Of a stretch of DNA of 54,306 nt, positions 16,174 through 25,247 are shown in pieces. The position numbers and the translations under genes were made by a program. Source of the DNA: Paenibacillus glycanilyticus (GTDB lineage Bacteria > Bacillota > Bacilli > Paenibacillales > Paenibacillaceae). The notes below the pieces were generated by a model. It made no database searches and was not told the origin of the DNA. It saw only the letters and a list, made by a program, of their open reading frames with translations. The stretch covers positions 1 to 54,306 of the forward strand of contig NZ_BSSQ01000023.1 of the NCBI RefSeq assembly GCF_030161375.1, read 5' to 3'. Numbering within the stretch: the first letter of the stretch is position 1; every line of letters begins with the position of its first letter.

Positions 16174-17284
16174 ATGATAGAAACAAACGTGAAACAGGAT
16201 TTGCGTGAAGTGGCGAAGCGGCTCCAAGAACTCAGGGGGTCTCTTTGACTTAGATCTGAAGCTGGAGCATATCGCTAACTTTGAAGAGAAAATGACTGCA
16301 CCTGATTTCTGGGACGATAATAATAAGGCGCAGGGCATTATTTCGGAGCTGAATGCGATCAAATCGGTCGTTGAGCATTATGAACGGCTGAATGCGGAAT
16401 GCGAAGATCTGCAGACGTTAATTGAGTTGGCGGAAGAAGAAGAAAACGATGATTCGCTGCAAGCTGAGGTGGTCGGCGGAATTGCATCCCTTAACGAGAA
16501 GGTTAGCAGCTTCGAGCTGCAGCTGCTCTTGAATCAGCCGTACGATAAGCTGAACGCCATTCTCGAGCTTCATCCGGGCGCGGGCGGTACCGAGTCGCAA
16601 GACTGGGGCCAAATGTTGTACCGGATGTACACGCGTTGGGCGGAGAAACACGGCTTCAAGGTCGAAGTACTGGATTACCAGGACGGCGATGAAGCGGGCA
16701 TTAAGAGCGTAACGATCTCGGTCAAAGGCTACAATGCTTACGGTTATCTGAAAGCGGAAAAAGGCGTTCACCGTCTCGTCCGTATTTCGCCGTTTGATTC
16801 GTCCGGCCGTAGACATACGTCCTTCGTGTCTTGCGACGTTGTGCCGGAAATTACGGAAGACATTGAAGTGGAGATCCGTTCCTTGGATCTGAAGGTCGAC
16901 ACGTACCGCGCAAGCGGCGCCGGCGGCCAGCACGTCAACAAGACGGAATCCGCGATCCGGATTACGCATATTCCAACGGGAATTGTCGTAGCCTGCCAGC
17001 AGGAACGTTCTCAGATTCAGAACCGCGAGCGCGCGATGAACATGCTCCGTTCGAAGCTTTATGAGCGGAAGATCGAAGAGCAGCAGAAGCACCTTGCCGA
17101 GATTCGCGGCGAGCAGTCGGACATCGCATGGGGCAGCCAGATTCGTTCGTACGTATTCCATCCGTACAGCATGGTGAAAGATCACCGGACATCGGTGGAG
17201 ACGGGCAACGTTGGCGCCGTTATGGACGGCGACTTGGACGCTTTTATCGACGGTTACCTGCGCAGCCAGATCCACCACGATTAA
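16174..17284 (+). CDS. prfB: Peptide chain release factor 2, with programmed +1 frameshift
   Basis: Release factor that ends translation at UGA and UAA. The gene is read in two frames: ATG 16174 (ribosome-binding site gaggtga) encodes 24 residues ending QELRGSL at an in-frame TGA (16246-16248). The main body continues in the +1 frame from GAC 16247 (DLDLKLEHI), giving about 369 residues. The slippage site is cttTGAc, preceded by the internal Shine-Dalgarno aggggg (16234-16239), the same arrangement as in E. coli and B. subtilis. The SPF stop-codon recognition tripeptide (RISPFDSSGRR) and the catalytic GGQ (SGAGGQHVNK) are both present. The frameshift provides autoregulation: low RF2 favours slippage. 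Confidence 0.96.
16234..16249 (+). promoter_or_regulatory. prfB +1 recoding signal
   Basis: Internal Shine-Dalgarno aggggg, a three-base spacer tct, then the slippery cttTGAc. The upstream frame stops at TGA and the downstream frame resumes at GAC. Confidence 0.93.
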
Positions 17285-17310
17285 TCAACATTCATATGCA
17301 TAGCTTTGGG

Positions 17311-17353
17311 GAAGAGCTCCAACACTTATATAAGGTTGGAACTCTTCTTTTTT
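17311..17353 (+). terminator. Terminator after prfB
   Basis: Thirteen-position stem (gaagagctccaac with gttggaactcttc, one mismatch), 11-base loop, followed by tttttt. Confidence 0.9.
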
Positions 17354-17413
17354 GTGCGTAAACGCGGCATGCATACCTACAGAACAGACAGATGAGAGGC
17401 GGCATGGTGATCC

Positions 17414-18316
17414 ATGGACAGCATGATGAACAACAATAAGAAAAATTCGAAGCGCAGCCGGCGTCCCGTAGGCGGCAAAGCCACGTCTATGGACGTGGTA
17501 TGGACCTTTGTGCAGGTGATTATCGGTTCGTTTGTTGTGGCGCTTAGCTTTAATTTATTTCTAGCACCAAATGCGATCGCTTCCGGCGGTGTATCCGGCA
17601 TATCCATCCTTGTGCAAAAAACGCTCGGCATTACGCCTGCCTACACGCAGTGGGCGCTTAACATTCCGCTCTTCTTCGCAGGATTGTTCCTACTTGGCAA
17701 ACGGTTCGCGCTCAAAACGTTGCTAGGCACGATCGTGCTTCCTTTGTTCGTTCTACTTACGGCAGACTGGTCGCCGCCAACCGACAATATGCTGCTCGCG
17801 GCCATCTATGGCGGTATTGGCGTTGGGATCGGGCTTGGGATCGTATTCCGCGGACGCGGTTCTACCGGAGGACTCGATCTAGCGGCGCAGATCCTTCATC
17901 GTTATACAGGCATCCCGCTTGGACTAGCGGTAGCTTGCTTTGACGGCTGCGTCATTGCCGCATCGGGGATCATCGTATCGCCGGAAGCAGCGCTGTACGC
18001 CTTGATCGGATTGTTCGTCACGAGCAAAACGATTGATATTATTCAAAGCGGCATCCCGCTCTCGAAGGTTGCTTTTATTATTAGCGATCATGCCGATCTG
18101 CTGTTGAACGCTATTCTGCATGATCTCGACCGTGGAGCAACCAAGCTTGATGCGCATGGCGGCTATACGAACGAGAAACGCCAGGTTCTAATGGTGGTCG
18201 TTGGGCAGATGGAGGTAGCGAAGCTGAAACAGCTTGTGCGGGCCGTTGATCCAGGGGCTTTTGTCATCATCAGCAACACGGCCGAGGTGGTTGGACAAGG
18301 GTTCAAATCGGAATAA
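17414..18316 (+). CDS. YitT family membrane protein (DUF2179 C-terminus)
   Basis: A 300-residue integral membrane protein. After a basic N-terminal tail of about 25 residues, five or so hydrophobic segments follow (for example VIIGSFVVALSFNLFLAPNA, IPLFFAGLFLLG, LLGTIVLPLFVLL, IGVGIGLGIVF). The cytosolic C-terminal DUF2179 domain begins near residue 225 (AFIISDHADLLLNAILHDLDRGATKLDAHGGYT). The motif FRGRGSTGGLDLAA is typical of the family. B. subtilis has such a gene (yvjA) close to prfB. Substrate and role are unknown for most members. The nearest ribosome-binding site (gagaggcgg) is a little distant from the start. Confidence 0.9.
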   Translation: MDSMMNNNKKNSKRSRRPVGGKATSMDVVWTFVQVIIGSFVVALSFNLFLAPNAIASGGVSGISILVQKTLGITPAYTQWALNIPLFFAGLFLLGKRFALKTLLGTIVLPLFVLLTADWSPPTDNMLLAAIYGGIGVGIGLGIVFRGRGSTGGLDLAAQILHRYTGIPLGLAVACFDGCVIAASGIIVSPEAALYALIGLFVTSKTIDIIQSGIPLSKVAFIISDHADLLLNAILHDLDRGATKLDAHGGYTNEKRQVLMVVVGQMEVAKLKQLVRAVDPGAFVIISNTAEVVGQGFKSE

Positions 18317-18336
18317 ATTGTACATAAATTTTACGT

Positions 18337-18364
18337 TGTATTAATATGAATACGTCTGTATAAT
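18337..18364 (+). promoter_or_regulatory. Candidate promoter and ArgR/AhrC operator region of the arg cluster
   Basis: A -10 tataat (18359-18364) with a weak -35 ttgtat (18337-18342) 16 bases upstream. The -35 region overlaps the inverted repeat gtatt-aatatg-aatac (18338-18353), whose atgaata part resembles half an ARG box. A second inverted repeat, catga...tcatg (18387-18405), lies downstream. ArgR/AhrC control is expected for this pathway but is inferred here. Confidence 0.5.
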
Positions 18365-18432
18365 AATACGAAACGACGTATATTTCCATGAGCTTTGGAT
18401 TCATGTAAAATATAGATTTAGATGATATACAT

Positions 18433-18477
18433 AGGTTGAGCCGGAGACCTGTAGTCTGCTGGTTCAACTTATTTTAA
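18433..18477 (+). promoter_or_regulatory. Leader hairpin before argC
   Basis: A 10-bp stem aggttgagcc/ggttcaactt (18433-18442 with 18461-18470, two G-U pairs), with an inner agac/gtct helix, followed by attttaa and then the argC ribosome-binding site. It has the form of an intrinsic terminator in the leader, so attenuation is possible; no matching antiterminator was identified. Confidence 0.5.
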
Positions 18478-18490
18478 GGGAGAGACGTTC

Positions 18491-19540
18491 ATGAGCGAGA
18501 AACTAAAGGTTGCGATCGTCGGCTCTACCGGCTATGGCGGTATTGAGCTTATTCGTTTGTTGGCTAGCCACCCATTGGTGGACATTACATCGGTTATTTC
18601 CTCCTCGAGCGCAGGAATGCCGATTGCAGACTGGTTCCCGCATCTGACGGACATTCACACGGCATTGCTTGACGATGTGGATCCGCAGGCTATTAAGGCA
18701 AAAGCTGATCTGGTCTTCACGGCAACTCCGGCTGGCGTGGCAGCAAAGCTTGCTCCGCAGCTGATTGATGTTGGCCTGAAAGTGATTGATTTGTCCGGCG
18801 ACTACCGTCTGCAGGATACGGCTTTATACGAGAAGTGGTATAAAAAATCACCGGCGGATGAGCAATACCTGAAGCAAGCTGTATACGCTCTCCCTGAGAT
18901 TAACGGTGACAAAGCGGAAGGCGCTTCGTTTATTTCTAACCCGGGTTGTTACGTAACGTCCGCGCTGCTTGGACTTATTCCTGCTGTGAAGGCAGGTTGG
19001 ATTGATCCGGCGACGATCATTATCGATGCGAAATCCGGCGTATCCGGTGCAGGCCGCGGCGCTAGCCTTGGCACGCATTACTCCGAGCTGAACGAGAACT
19101 TCAAAGCTTATAAAGCAAATGAACACCAGCACATTCCGGAGATTGAAATGATGCTGTCGGAAGCAGCGGGACAAGAGGTTGTGACGACGTTTACGCCGCA
19201 TCTCGTGCCGATGACTAGAGGCATCTTGTCGACGATGTATGCTACGGTAAAAGGCGAGCATAACACCGCTGATTTCATCGAGCTTTACAAGCAATTTTAT
19301 GAAGGCCGCCAATTCGTCCGTGTACGCAAAGAAGGCGTTCTGCCGATGACGAAGGAAGTTTGGGGCTCCAACTATTGCGATCTTGGCTTTAATTATGATG
19401 CAAGAACAGGCCGCATTACGATCGTGTCGGTCATCGATAACCTGGTCAAAGGCGCATCGGGGCAAGCGATTCAGAACATGAACCTGATGATGGGCTGGGA
19501 AGAAGGCCTTGGCCTGCAGTTTGTACCGGCATATCCTTGA
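18491..19540 (+). CDS. argC: N-acetyl-gamma-glutamyl-phosphate reductase
   Basis: A 349-residue NADPH-dependent reductase for the third step of ornithine synthesis. The nucleotide-binding loop GSTGYGG is at 11-17 and the catalytic cysteine is C153 in SNPGCYVTSALLGLIPA. The substrate-binding and dimer region GVSGAGRGASLGTHYSELNEN follows, and HxPEIE (QHIPEIEMML) is present. Length is typical. It heads an uninterrupted set of seven arginine genes (argC, J, B, D, F, G, H). The start ATG 18491 has gggagag about 8 bases upstream. Confidence 0.97.
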   Translation: MSEKLKVAIVGSTGYGGIELIRLLASHPLVDITSVISSSSAGMPIADWFPHLTDIHTALLDDVDPQAIKAKADLVFTATPAGVAAKLAPQLIDVGLKVIDLSGDYRLQDTALYEKWYKKSPADEQYLKQAVYALPEINGDKAEGASFISNPGCYVTSALLGLIPAVKAGWIDPATIIIDAKSGVSGAGRGASLGTHYSELNENFKAYKANEHQHIPEIEMMLSEAAGQEVVTTFTPHLVPMTRGILSTMYATVKGEHNTADFIELYKQFYEGRQFVRVRKEGVLPMTKEVWGSNYCDLGFNYDARTGRITIVSVIDNLVKGASGQAIQNMNLMMGWEEGLGLQFVPAYP

Positions 19541-19626
19541 TTTAAACAGGAATTGAAAATTCATTATATTAATTCATTTCAAAATAGAGCATTTATTCAT
19601 ACGAGGTAAAGGGGATACGAGGGGAA

Positions 19627-20868
19627 ATGGGACAGGTGCAAGCTAAAGCGCTGTATTCGGTCGTATCGGACGGATCGATTACAACTCCTAAAGGATTCAA
19701 AGCCGGTGGACTCCACTGCGGCCTTAAGAAAACAACCCGCCATGATCTTGGCGCAATTGTATGCGAAGTGCCTGCTGCCGCGGCTGGCGTATATACGACA
19801 AACGTGTTCCAAGCGGCACCTATCAAGGTTACGCGCGAGAGCATTGATTCGGACGGTTTCCTGCGTGCGGTAATCGTTAACAGCGGTAATGCGAACGCGG
19901 TAACGGGCAAGCAAGGCGAAGACGATGCCTACGAGATGCGTTCGCGGTTTGCGGAGTCTATTGGCGTGTCCGCAGATCAGGTTGCGGTCGCTTCGACGGG
20001 CGTAATCGGCGAGAACCTGAAGATGGATAAAGTACGCGCGGGCATCGATGCGCTTCCGGCACAGCTTGAAGCTGGCAATGATGCGGCAGACGGCTTCTGC
20101 CAAGCGATCCTGACCACGGACCTTGTTCAAAAAATGGTATGCGTATCGGTTGAAATCGACGGCCAGACGGTACATATTGCCGGCGCGGCAAAAGGCTCCG
20201 GCATGATTCATCCCAACATGGCGACAATGCTTGGCTTTGTGACAACGGATGCGGCTATCGGTAGCGAGGCGCTTCAATCGCTGCTTCGCGAAGCGACGAA
20301 CTATACGTTTAACATGATTACGGTGGATGGCGATACAAGCACCAATGACATGCTGGTTGCAATGGCAAGCGGCCTTGCTGGCAACAGCGAGCTGACGCCG
20401 CAGCATGAAGGCTGGACTGCATTCTCCGCAGGCCTCCGCCATGTATGCGAAGTGCTGGCGAAAGCGATCGCCCGTGACGGCGAAGGCGCGACGAAGCTGG
20501 TAGAAGTGCAAGTGCACGGGGCAGTAAACGACGAAGCGGCTAACGCTATTGCGAAGACGGTTATCGGCTCCTCCCTTGTGAAATCGGCGGTATTTGGCGC
20601 CGATGCGAACTGGGGCCGGATTATTGCGGCCGTGGGACGTGCGGGCCAGCCGGTTAACCCGGATACGGTAGACGTTCGAATCGGCGATATCGTGACGCTG
20701 GAAGCTTCCCGTCCGGTTGCTTTTGACGAAGACGCGGCGCTGGAATATTTGAAGGGCGATACGGTTGTGATCCGCGTCGACCTGCATATGGACAATGGCA
20801 CGGCAACGGCTTGGGGCTGTGACCTGACTTACGATTATGTCCGCATTAACGCGGCATACCGTACGTAA
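19627..20868 (+). CDS. argJ: Bifunctional glutamate N-acetyltransferase/ornithine acetyltransferase
   Basis: A 413-residue enzyme that transfers the acetyl group from acetylornithine to glutamate and so drives the cyclic ornithine pathway. The self-cleavage motif is ATML within HPNMATMLGF; Thr200 becomes the N-terminal nucleophile of the beta chain. The oxyanion-hole TG pair (STGVIGE) near 124-130 is present, and the C-terminus ends AAYRT. Because ArgJ recycles acetyl groups, no argE is needed in the cluster; whether this enzyme also uses acetyl-CoA cannot be told from sequence. ATG 19627 sits behind cgagggg. Confidence 0.97.
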   Translation: MGQVQAKALYSVVSDGSITTPKGFKAGGLHCGLKKTTRHDLGAIVCEVPAAAAGVYTTNVFQAAPIKVTRESIDSDGFLRAVIVNSGNANAVTGKQGEDDAYEMRSRFAESIGVSADQVAVASTGVIGENLKMDKVRAGIDALPAQLEAGNDAADGFCQAILTTDLVQKMVCVSVEIDGQTVHIAGAAKGSGMIHPNMATMLGFVTTDAAIGSEALQSLLREATNYTFNMITVDGDTSTNDMLVAMASGLAGNSELTPQHEGWTAFSAGLRHVCEVLAKAIARDGEGATKLVEVQVHGAVNDEAANAIAKTVIGSSLVKSAVFGADANWGRIIAAVGRAGQPVNPDTVDVRIGDIVTLEASRPVAFDEDAALEYLKGDTVVIRVDLHMDNGTATAWGCDLTYDYVRINAAYRT

Positions 20869-20896
20869 CGCTAGGGCAGAGGAGAGCGGATTAAGA

Positions 20897-21685
20897 ATGG
20901 CACAACGTTTTGTAATGAAATGCGGCGGCAGCACGCTGGCGGCGCTTCCCGATTCCTTCTTCGGCGAGTTGCGCGAGCTGCAGCAGTCCGGTGTTCATCC
21001 GGTTATCGTCCATGGCGGCGGTCCGGCGATCTCCGAGACGCTGACGAAGCTTGGCATTGAGACAGAATTCGTAAACGGACTCCGCAAGACGAATGACGCC
21101 GTACTCGATGTGGTCGAGATGGTGCTTGCGGGCCGAATCAATAAAGAGATTGTTCGTAAAATCCAGACTAACGGCGCCAAAGCACTTGGCCTCTCCGGCG
21201 TAGACGGCTTGCTGATTCAGGCGAAGCCGGTGGCAAACAGCGCGGAGATTGGTTTTGTCGGCGATGTAACGGACGTGAATGCGGAAGTGATCGAAGGCGT
21301 TATGGCAATGGGATATATGCCGGTTATTGCGCCTATCGGAATTGATGCGAGCGGCCAACGCTACAACATCAATGCGGATACGGCCGCTGGCGCCGTTGCT
21401 TCCCATCTGGGCGTTGAACAGATGATCGTGGTAACCGACGTGCCGGGCATTATGCGCACGGTTGAAGGCGAGAAGCGGGTGCTTCCTTCCGTAACGGTAG
21501 CCGAGATCGAAGAGATGATCGCAAGCGGCGAGATTTATGGCGGCATGATCCCGAAGGTGCGCGCAGCGGTGCAGTGCATCCAAGGGCGCGTGCGCGAAGT
21601 GGTTATTGTTAGCGGCGAAACGCCGGGCGTTCTGAGCAAAGCCGTACGCGAAGGCGGCGTAGGCACAAGGATCGTACAGGAATAG
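20897..21685 (+). CDS. argB: N-acetylglutamate kinase
   Basis: A 262-residue amino acid kinase for the second step of ornithine synthesis. The phosphate-binding KCGGS (residues 8-12), the HGGGPAISETL glycine-rich loop and the TDVPGIM nucleotide-binding region are intact, as is GGMIPKVRAA near the C-terminus. The frame is open 60 bases further upstream, overlapping argJ, but ATG 20897 has a fitting ribosome-binding site (agaggagag, 20878-20886) and gives the usual N-terminus. It lies 28 bp after argJ and 18 bp before argD. Confidence 0.96.
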   Translation: MAQRFVMKCGGSTLAALPDSFFGELRELQQSGVHPVIVHGGGPAISETLTKLGIETEFVNGLRKTNDAVLDVVEMVLAGRINKEIVRKIQTNGAKALGLSGVDGLLIQAKPVANSAEIGFVGDVTDVNAEVIEGVMAMGYMPVIAPIGIDASGQRYNINADTAAGAVASHLGVEQMIVVTDVPGIMRTVEGEKRVLPSVTVAEIEEMIASGEIYGGMIPKVRAAVQCIQGRVREVVIVSGETPGVLSKAVREGGVGTRIVQE

Positions 21686-21703
21686 AGAAAGGTGGCTAAT
21701 TCG

Positions 21704-22903
21704 ATGAGCGACACGAAACTAGCGGCAGCACCTGAGCAATCCTTGCTGCCAACGTATGCCAGATATCCGATCACGCTTGTAAAGGGCGAAGGAAGCTGGC
21801 TGTGGGACGATAAGGGGAACAAATACCTCGATTTCATGAGCGGCATTGCGGTTACCAACCTTGGTCACGCTCCGCAAAAAGTGAAAGAAGCGCTTATGAA
21901 GCAGCTCGATGAGCTGTGGCATGTGTCGAACTTGTTCCGCATTCCGAACCAAGAGGAAGCAGCACAGCTGATTACGGCAAACAGCTGCGGCGATGCCGTC
22001 TTCTTCTGCAATTCCGGCGCGGAGGCGAATGAGGCAGCGATCAAGCTGGCACGCCGCTATCAGCAGAAAGTACAGAATAACGGACGATTTGAAATTATTA
22101 CGTTTGCGCAATCCTTCCACGGCCGGACGCTGGCAACTCTGACGGCTACCGGACAAGAGAAGGTGAAGGAAGGTTTTGCTCCTTTGCCGGAAGGATTCAA
22201 ATACATCCCTTACAACGATATCGATGCGTTGAAGGCGGCGATCTCCGATCAAACAGCGGCCGTCATGCTCGAAATGATCCAGGCGGAAGGCGGTATTCTC
22301 CCGGCTGATCAGGCGTTTGTTCAAGATCTGGTGAAGTTGTGCGAAGAGAACGGCATTCTGCTCATCGTTGACGAGATCCAGACGGGCATGGGCCGTACGG
22401 GCAAATTGTTCGCTTATGAGCATTATGGCATCGAGCCGGATATCTTCACGCTGGCAAAAGGCCTCGGAAGCGGGTTCCCGGTTGGCGCGGCGGTAGCGAA
22501 GGAACAGCTTCGCGAAGCGTTTGGCCCGGGCAGCCACGGTTCTACCTTTGGCGGTACGCCAATTGCGACGGCAGCGGTAAAAGCTACGATCGAACAGATG
22601 GTAGGCGAGCAGCTTCCCGAGCGCGCGGCTGAGATGGGCGCTTATCTGATCGATGAGCTGAAGAACGGACTCGCTGGCAACACTTTTGTGAAGGAAGTGC
22701 GGGGCCAAGGCCTGATCGTAGGCATCGAGTGCATCGAACCGGTTGCTCCGATTCTCGCGGCAGCCCAAGAGCAAGGCTTGCTCGTGATTTCCGCGGGTCC
22801 TAACGTGATCCGTCTTCTGCCGAACCTTTTGGTGACGAAGGAAGAGATCGACCAGGCAGTGGGAACACTAAAGCAATTGTTAACTAACGCGGTTAAAGCT
22901 TAA
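21704..22903 (+). CDS. argD: Acetylornithine aminotransferase
   Basis: A 399-residue PLP-dependent class III aminotransferase that makes N-acetylornithine from the semialdehyde. The PLP lysine is in TLAKGLGSGFPVGA (about residue 252), and the cofactor aspartate in IVDEIQTGMGRTG. The phosphate-binding NSGAEANEAAIKLAR is also present. ATG 21704 was chosen over an upstream GTG (21692) because the ribosome-binding site aaaggtgg lies 9-10 bases before the ATG and overlaps the GTG. The closest relatives can also act on ornithine or succinyldiaminopimelate, but the location in an arg cluster settles the role. Confidence 0.96.
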   Translation: MSDTKLAAAPEQSLLPTYARYPITLVKGEGSWLWDDKGNKYLDFMSGIAVTNLGHAPQKVKEALMKQLDELWHVSNLFRIPNQEEAAQLITANSCGDAVFFCNSGAEANEAAIKLARRYQQKVQNNGRFEIITFAQSFHGRTLATLTATGQEKVKEGFAPLPEGFKYIPYNDIDALKAAISDQTAAVMLEMIQAEGGILPADQAFVQDLVKLCEENGILLIVDEIQTGMGRTGKLFAYEHYGIEPDIFTLAKGLGSGFPVGAAVAKEQLREAFGPGSHGSTFGGTPIATAAVKATIEQMVGEQLPERAAEMGAYLIDELKNGLAGNTFVKEVRGQGLIVGIECIEPVAPILAAAQEQGLLVISAGPNVIRLLPNLLVTKEEIDQAVGTLKQLLTNAVKA

Positions 22904-22936
22904 TGGCTTGAAATAAATACAACATGCTTACGAAGT

Positions 22937-22989
22937 AAGAATCATCACAATCAGCCTTATCAGGCTAATTGGGTGACAATTCTTTTTAG
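22937..22989 (+). promoter_or_regulatory. Structured hairpin between argD and argF
   Basis: A long interrupted stem: aagaat/attctt (22937-22942 with 22979-22984), tcac/gtga, aat/att, and an apical agcc/ggct, followed by ttt. The argF ribosome-binding site begins within a few bases. It could be a terminator, an attenuator or an mRNA processing site that adjusts argFGH relative to argCJBD. Confidence 0.5.
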
Positions 22990-23002
22990 GAGGGATATCT
23001 AG

Positions 23003-23959
23003 ATGGTAGATACAGTAAAGGAAGATTTGGCCGCTAGTCTAAAAGGCCGGGATTTTCTTATGCTTCTGGATTACACGCCGGAAGAAATCCGGTACCTGGT
23101 TGATCTTGCGATCGATTTGAAGAAGAAACAAAAAGCAGGCGAGGTTTATCAGCCGCTGAAGGGCAAAACGTTGGGCATGATTTTCGAGAAATCATCCACC
23201 CGTACGCGTGTTTCGTTTGAAGTCGGCATCTATCAGCTTGGCGGCCAAGGGCTGTTCCTGAGCGGCAACGACCTTCAGATCGGTCGCGGCGAGCCGATTC
23301 TCGATACGGCGCAAGTATTGTCCCGTTATCTCGACGGCATCATGATTCGTACTTTCGCACACCGTACGGTTGTTGAACTGGCGCGTGGCGCAACAGTGCC
23401 GGTTATTAACGGCCTTACGGATCTGTCTCATCCGTGCCAGGCTTTGGCGGATTACCAGACGATCCTCGAGCACAAAGGCCGCCTCGAAGGGCTGAAGCTC
23501 GCTTACATCGGCGACGGCAACAACGTTGTTCACTCGCTTATGATGGGCGCAGCGAAGCTGGGCGTAGATATTTCTATCGCAACGCCGGAAGGTTACGAGC
23601 CGGATCCGGATCTGGTGAAACAGTCGATCGACAATGCGAAGGAAACAGGCGCACGCATTCATCTGTGCCGCGATCCGAAGGAAGCTGTCGCTAATGCGGA
23701 TGTGATTTACTCCGACGTATGGGCGAGCATGGGGCAAGAAGCGGAACAGAAGGAACGCGAGCTTGCGTTCGCGAACTATCAAGTGAACGAAGAGCTGGCG
23801 AAATACGCGAAGAAAGATTACCTGTTCATGCACTGCCTGCCTGCACACCGCGGGGAGGAAGTAAGCGAAGGCGTAATCGACGGCGCGAACTCGATTATTT
23901 TCGATCAGGCGGAGAACCGTCTGCACGCGCAAAAAGCGATTATGGCAGCAATCATGTAG
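23003..23959 (+). CDS. argF: Ornithine carbamoyltransferase
   Basis: A 318-residue enzyme that joins carbamoyl phosphate to ornithine to give citrulline. The carbamoyl-phosphate motif STRTR is at 65-69. HPCQALADY and the ornithine-binding cysteine motif HCLPAHRG near the C-terminus are both present. The SMG-loop equivalent is WASMGQE. Length and motif spacing fit a biosynthetic ArgF trimer. The ribosome-binding site aggaggg sits directly behind the structured spacer that follows argD. No carAB genes are in the cluster, so carbamoyl phosphate must come from elsewhere in the genome. Confidence 0.97.
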   Translation: MVDTVKEDLAASLKGRDFLMLLDYTPEEIRYLVDLAIDLKKKQKAGEVYQPLKGKTLGMIFEKSSTRTRVSFEVGIYQLGGQGLFLSGNDLQIGRGEPILDTAQVLSRYLDGIMIRTFAHRTVVELARGATVPVINGLTDLSHPCQALADYQTILEHKGRLEGLKLAYIGDGNNVVHSLMMGAAKLGVDISIATPEGYEPDPDLVKQSIDNAKETGARIHLCRDPKEAVANADVIYSDVWASMGQEAEQKERELAFANYQVNEELAKYAKKDYLFMHCLPAHRGEEVSEGVIDGANSIIFDQAENRLHAQKAIMAAIM

Positions 23960-23992
23960 TTTCAATAAATCAAAGGGGTGCGAGGAGAAATT

Positions 23993-25228
23993 ATGGCGAA
24001 GGAAAAAATTGTACTGGCCTATTCCGGCGGTTTGGATACGTCCATTATCTTGAAATGGTTGAAAGAAACTTACGATGCGGAGATTATTGCGTTTACGGCT
24101 GACATCGGTCAAAAAGAAGAGCTCGACGGCCTCGAAGCTAAAGCTCTTGCAACAGGCGCGTCGAAAGTATACATCGACGACCTGCGCGCTGAGTTCGCGA
24201 GCGATTTTATTTTCCCAATGTTCCAATCGGCAGCGCTGTATGAAGGCCAATACCTGCTTGGCACATCGATTGCACGTCCTCTGATCGCGAAACGCATGGT
24301 TGAGATTGCCCGCGCAGAAGGCGCTACAATGATCGCGCATGGCGCTACGGGCAAAGGCAACGACCAAGTTCGTTTCGAGCTTGGCGTAGCGGCTCTTGCT
24401 CCAGACATCAAAGTTGTCGCTCCTTGGCGCGAAGAGCGCTTCCGGGAAGAGTTCCCTGGCCGCGCGGAGATGATCGCTTTCGCTGAGAAGCATGGCATTC
24501 CTGTAACAGCTTCGGCTTCCAAGCCTTATTCGACGGACCGCAACCTGCTGCACATCAGCTTTGAGTCGGGCATGCTCGAGGATCCTTGGTTTGATCCAAG
24601 CGCAGAGTCCAACGAAGAAATGTACGTGTTGAGCGTGTCCCCGGAGAGAGCTCCGGATCAAGCTGAATACGTAGAGCTTACTTTTGAAGCAGGCAACTGT
24701 ATCGCAATTAACGGCGAACAGCTGAGCCCGCTGCAAGTGATGGATAAATTGAACGAACTGGGCGGCAAGCATGGCGTAGGCCGCGTGGACATGGTGGAAA
24801 ATCGTTTCGTTGGCATGAAGAGCCGCGGCGTGTACGAGACACCGGGCGGTACAATCCTGTTCACGGCCCACCGCAAAATGGAATCCCTGACCATGGACCG
24901 TGAAGTGATGAACCTTCGTGACTCCCTGATCTCGAAATACGCGCAACTCGTGTATAACGGCTTCTGGTTCGCGCCAGAACGTCTTGCGCTTCAAACGCTT
25001 GTGTCCGAGTCGCAAAAGAACGTTACGGGCGTTGTTCGCCTGAAGCTGTACAAAGGCAATGTGATCGGCGCCGGCGTGAAGAGCCCGGTAAGCTTGTACA
25101 ATCCGGATATCGCTACGATGGAAGCAGATCCTTCCCAAGCGTACGACCAAGGCGATGCTACGGGCTTTATCCGCCTGAACGCGCTTCGTCTGAAAGTATC
25201 GTCCGGCGTTGAACAAAGCAAGAAATAA
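23993..25228 (+). CDS. argG: Argininosuccinate synthase
   Basis: A 411-residue ATP-dependent ligase that condenses citrulline with aspartate. The N-type ATP pyrophosphatase P-loop AYSGGLDTS is at 9-17. The conserved TGKGNDQVRFE and KPYSTDRNLLHISFE stretches follow, and GVYETPGGTIL lies in the C-terminal part. ATG 23993 was chosen because a ribosome-binding site (gaggagaa) precedes it; an in-frame GTG at 23978 would add five residues. It lies 33 bp after argF and is followed by argH after a hairpin-forming spacer. Confidence 0.97.
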   Translation: MAKEKIVLAYSGGLDTSIILKWLKETYDAEIIAFTADIGQKEELDGLEAKALATGASKVYIDDLRAEFASDFIFPMFQSAALYEGQYLLGTSIARPLIAKRMVEIARAEGATMIAHGATGKGNDQVRFELGVAALAPDIKVVAPWREERFREEFPGRAEMIAFAEKHGIPVTASASKPYSTDRNLLHISFESGMLEDPWFDPSAESNEEMYVLSVSPERAPDQAEYVELTFEAGNCIAINGEQLSPLQVMDKLNELGGKHGVGRVDMVENRFVGMKSRGVYETPGGTILFTAHRKMESLTMDREVMNLRDSLISKYAQLVYNGFWFAPERLALQTLVSESQKNVTGVVRLKLYKGNVIGAGVKSPVSLYNPDIATMEADPSQAYDQGDATGFIRLNALRLKVSSGVEQSKK

Positions 25229-25247
25229 TATAACCGAATAATCATTC

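Noticed and set aside
18433..18477. T-box riboswitch in the argC leader
   Set aside because: No conserved T-box sequence, specifier-loop architecture or alternative antiterminator could be seen; it is a simple hairpin.
23192..25216. A 674-codon open frame on the minus strand across argF and argG
   Set aside because: It mirrors two clear genes, has the biased composition of an antisense shadow, no ribosome-binding site and no recognisable domain.
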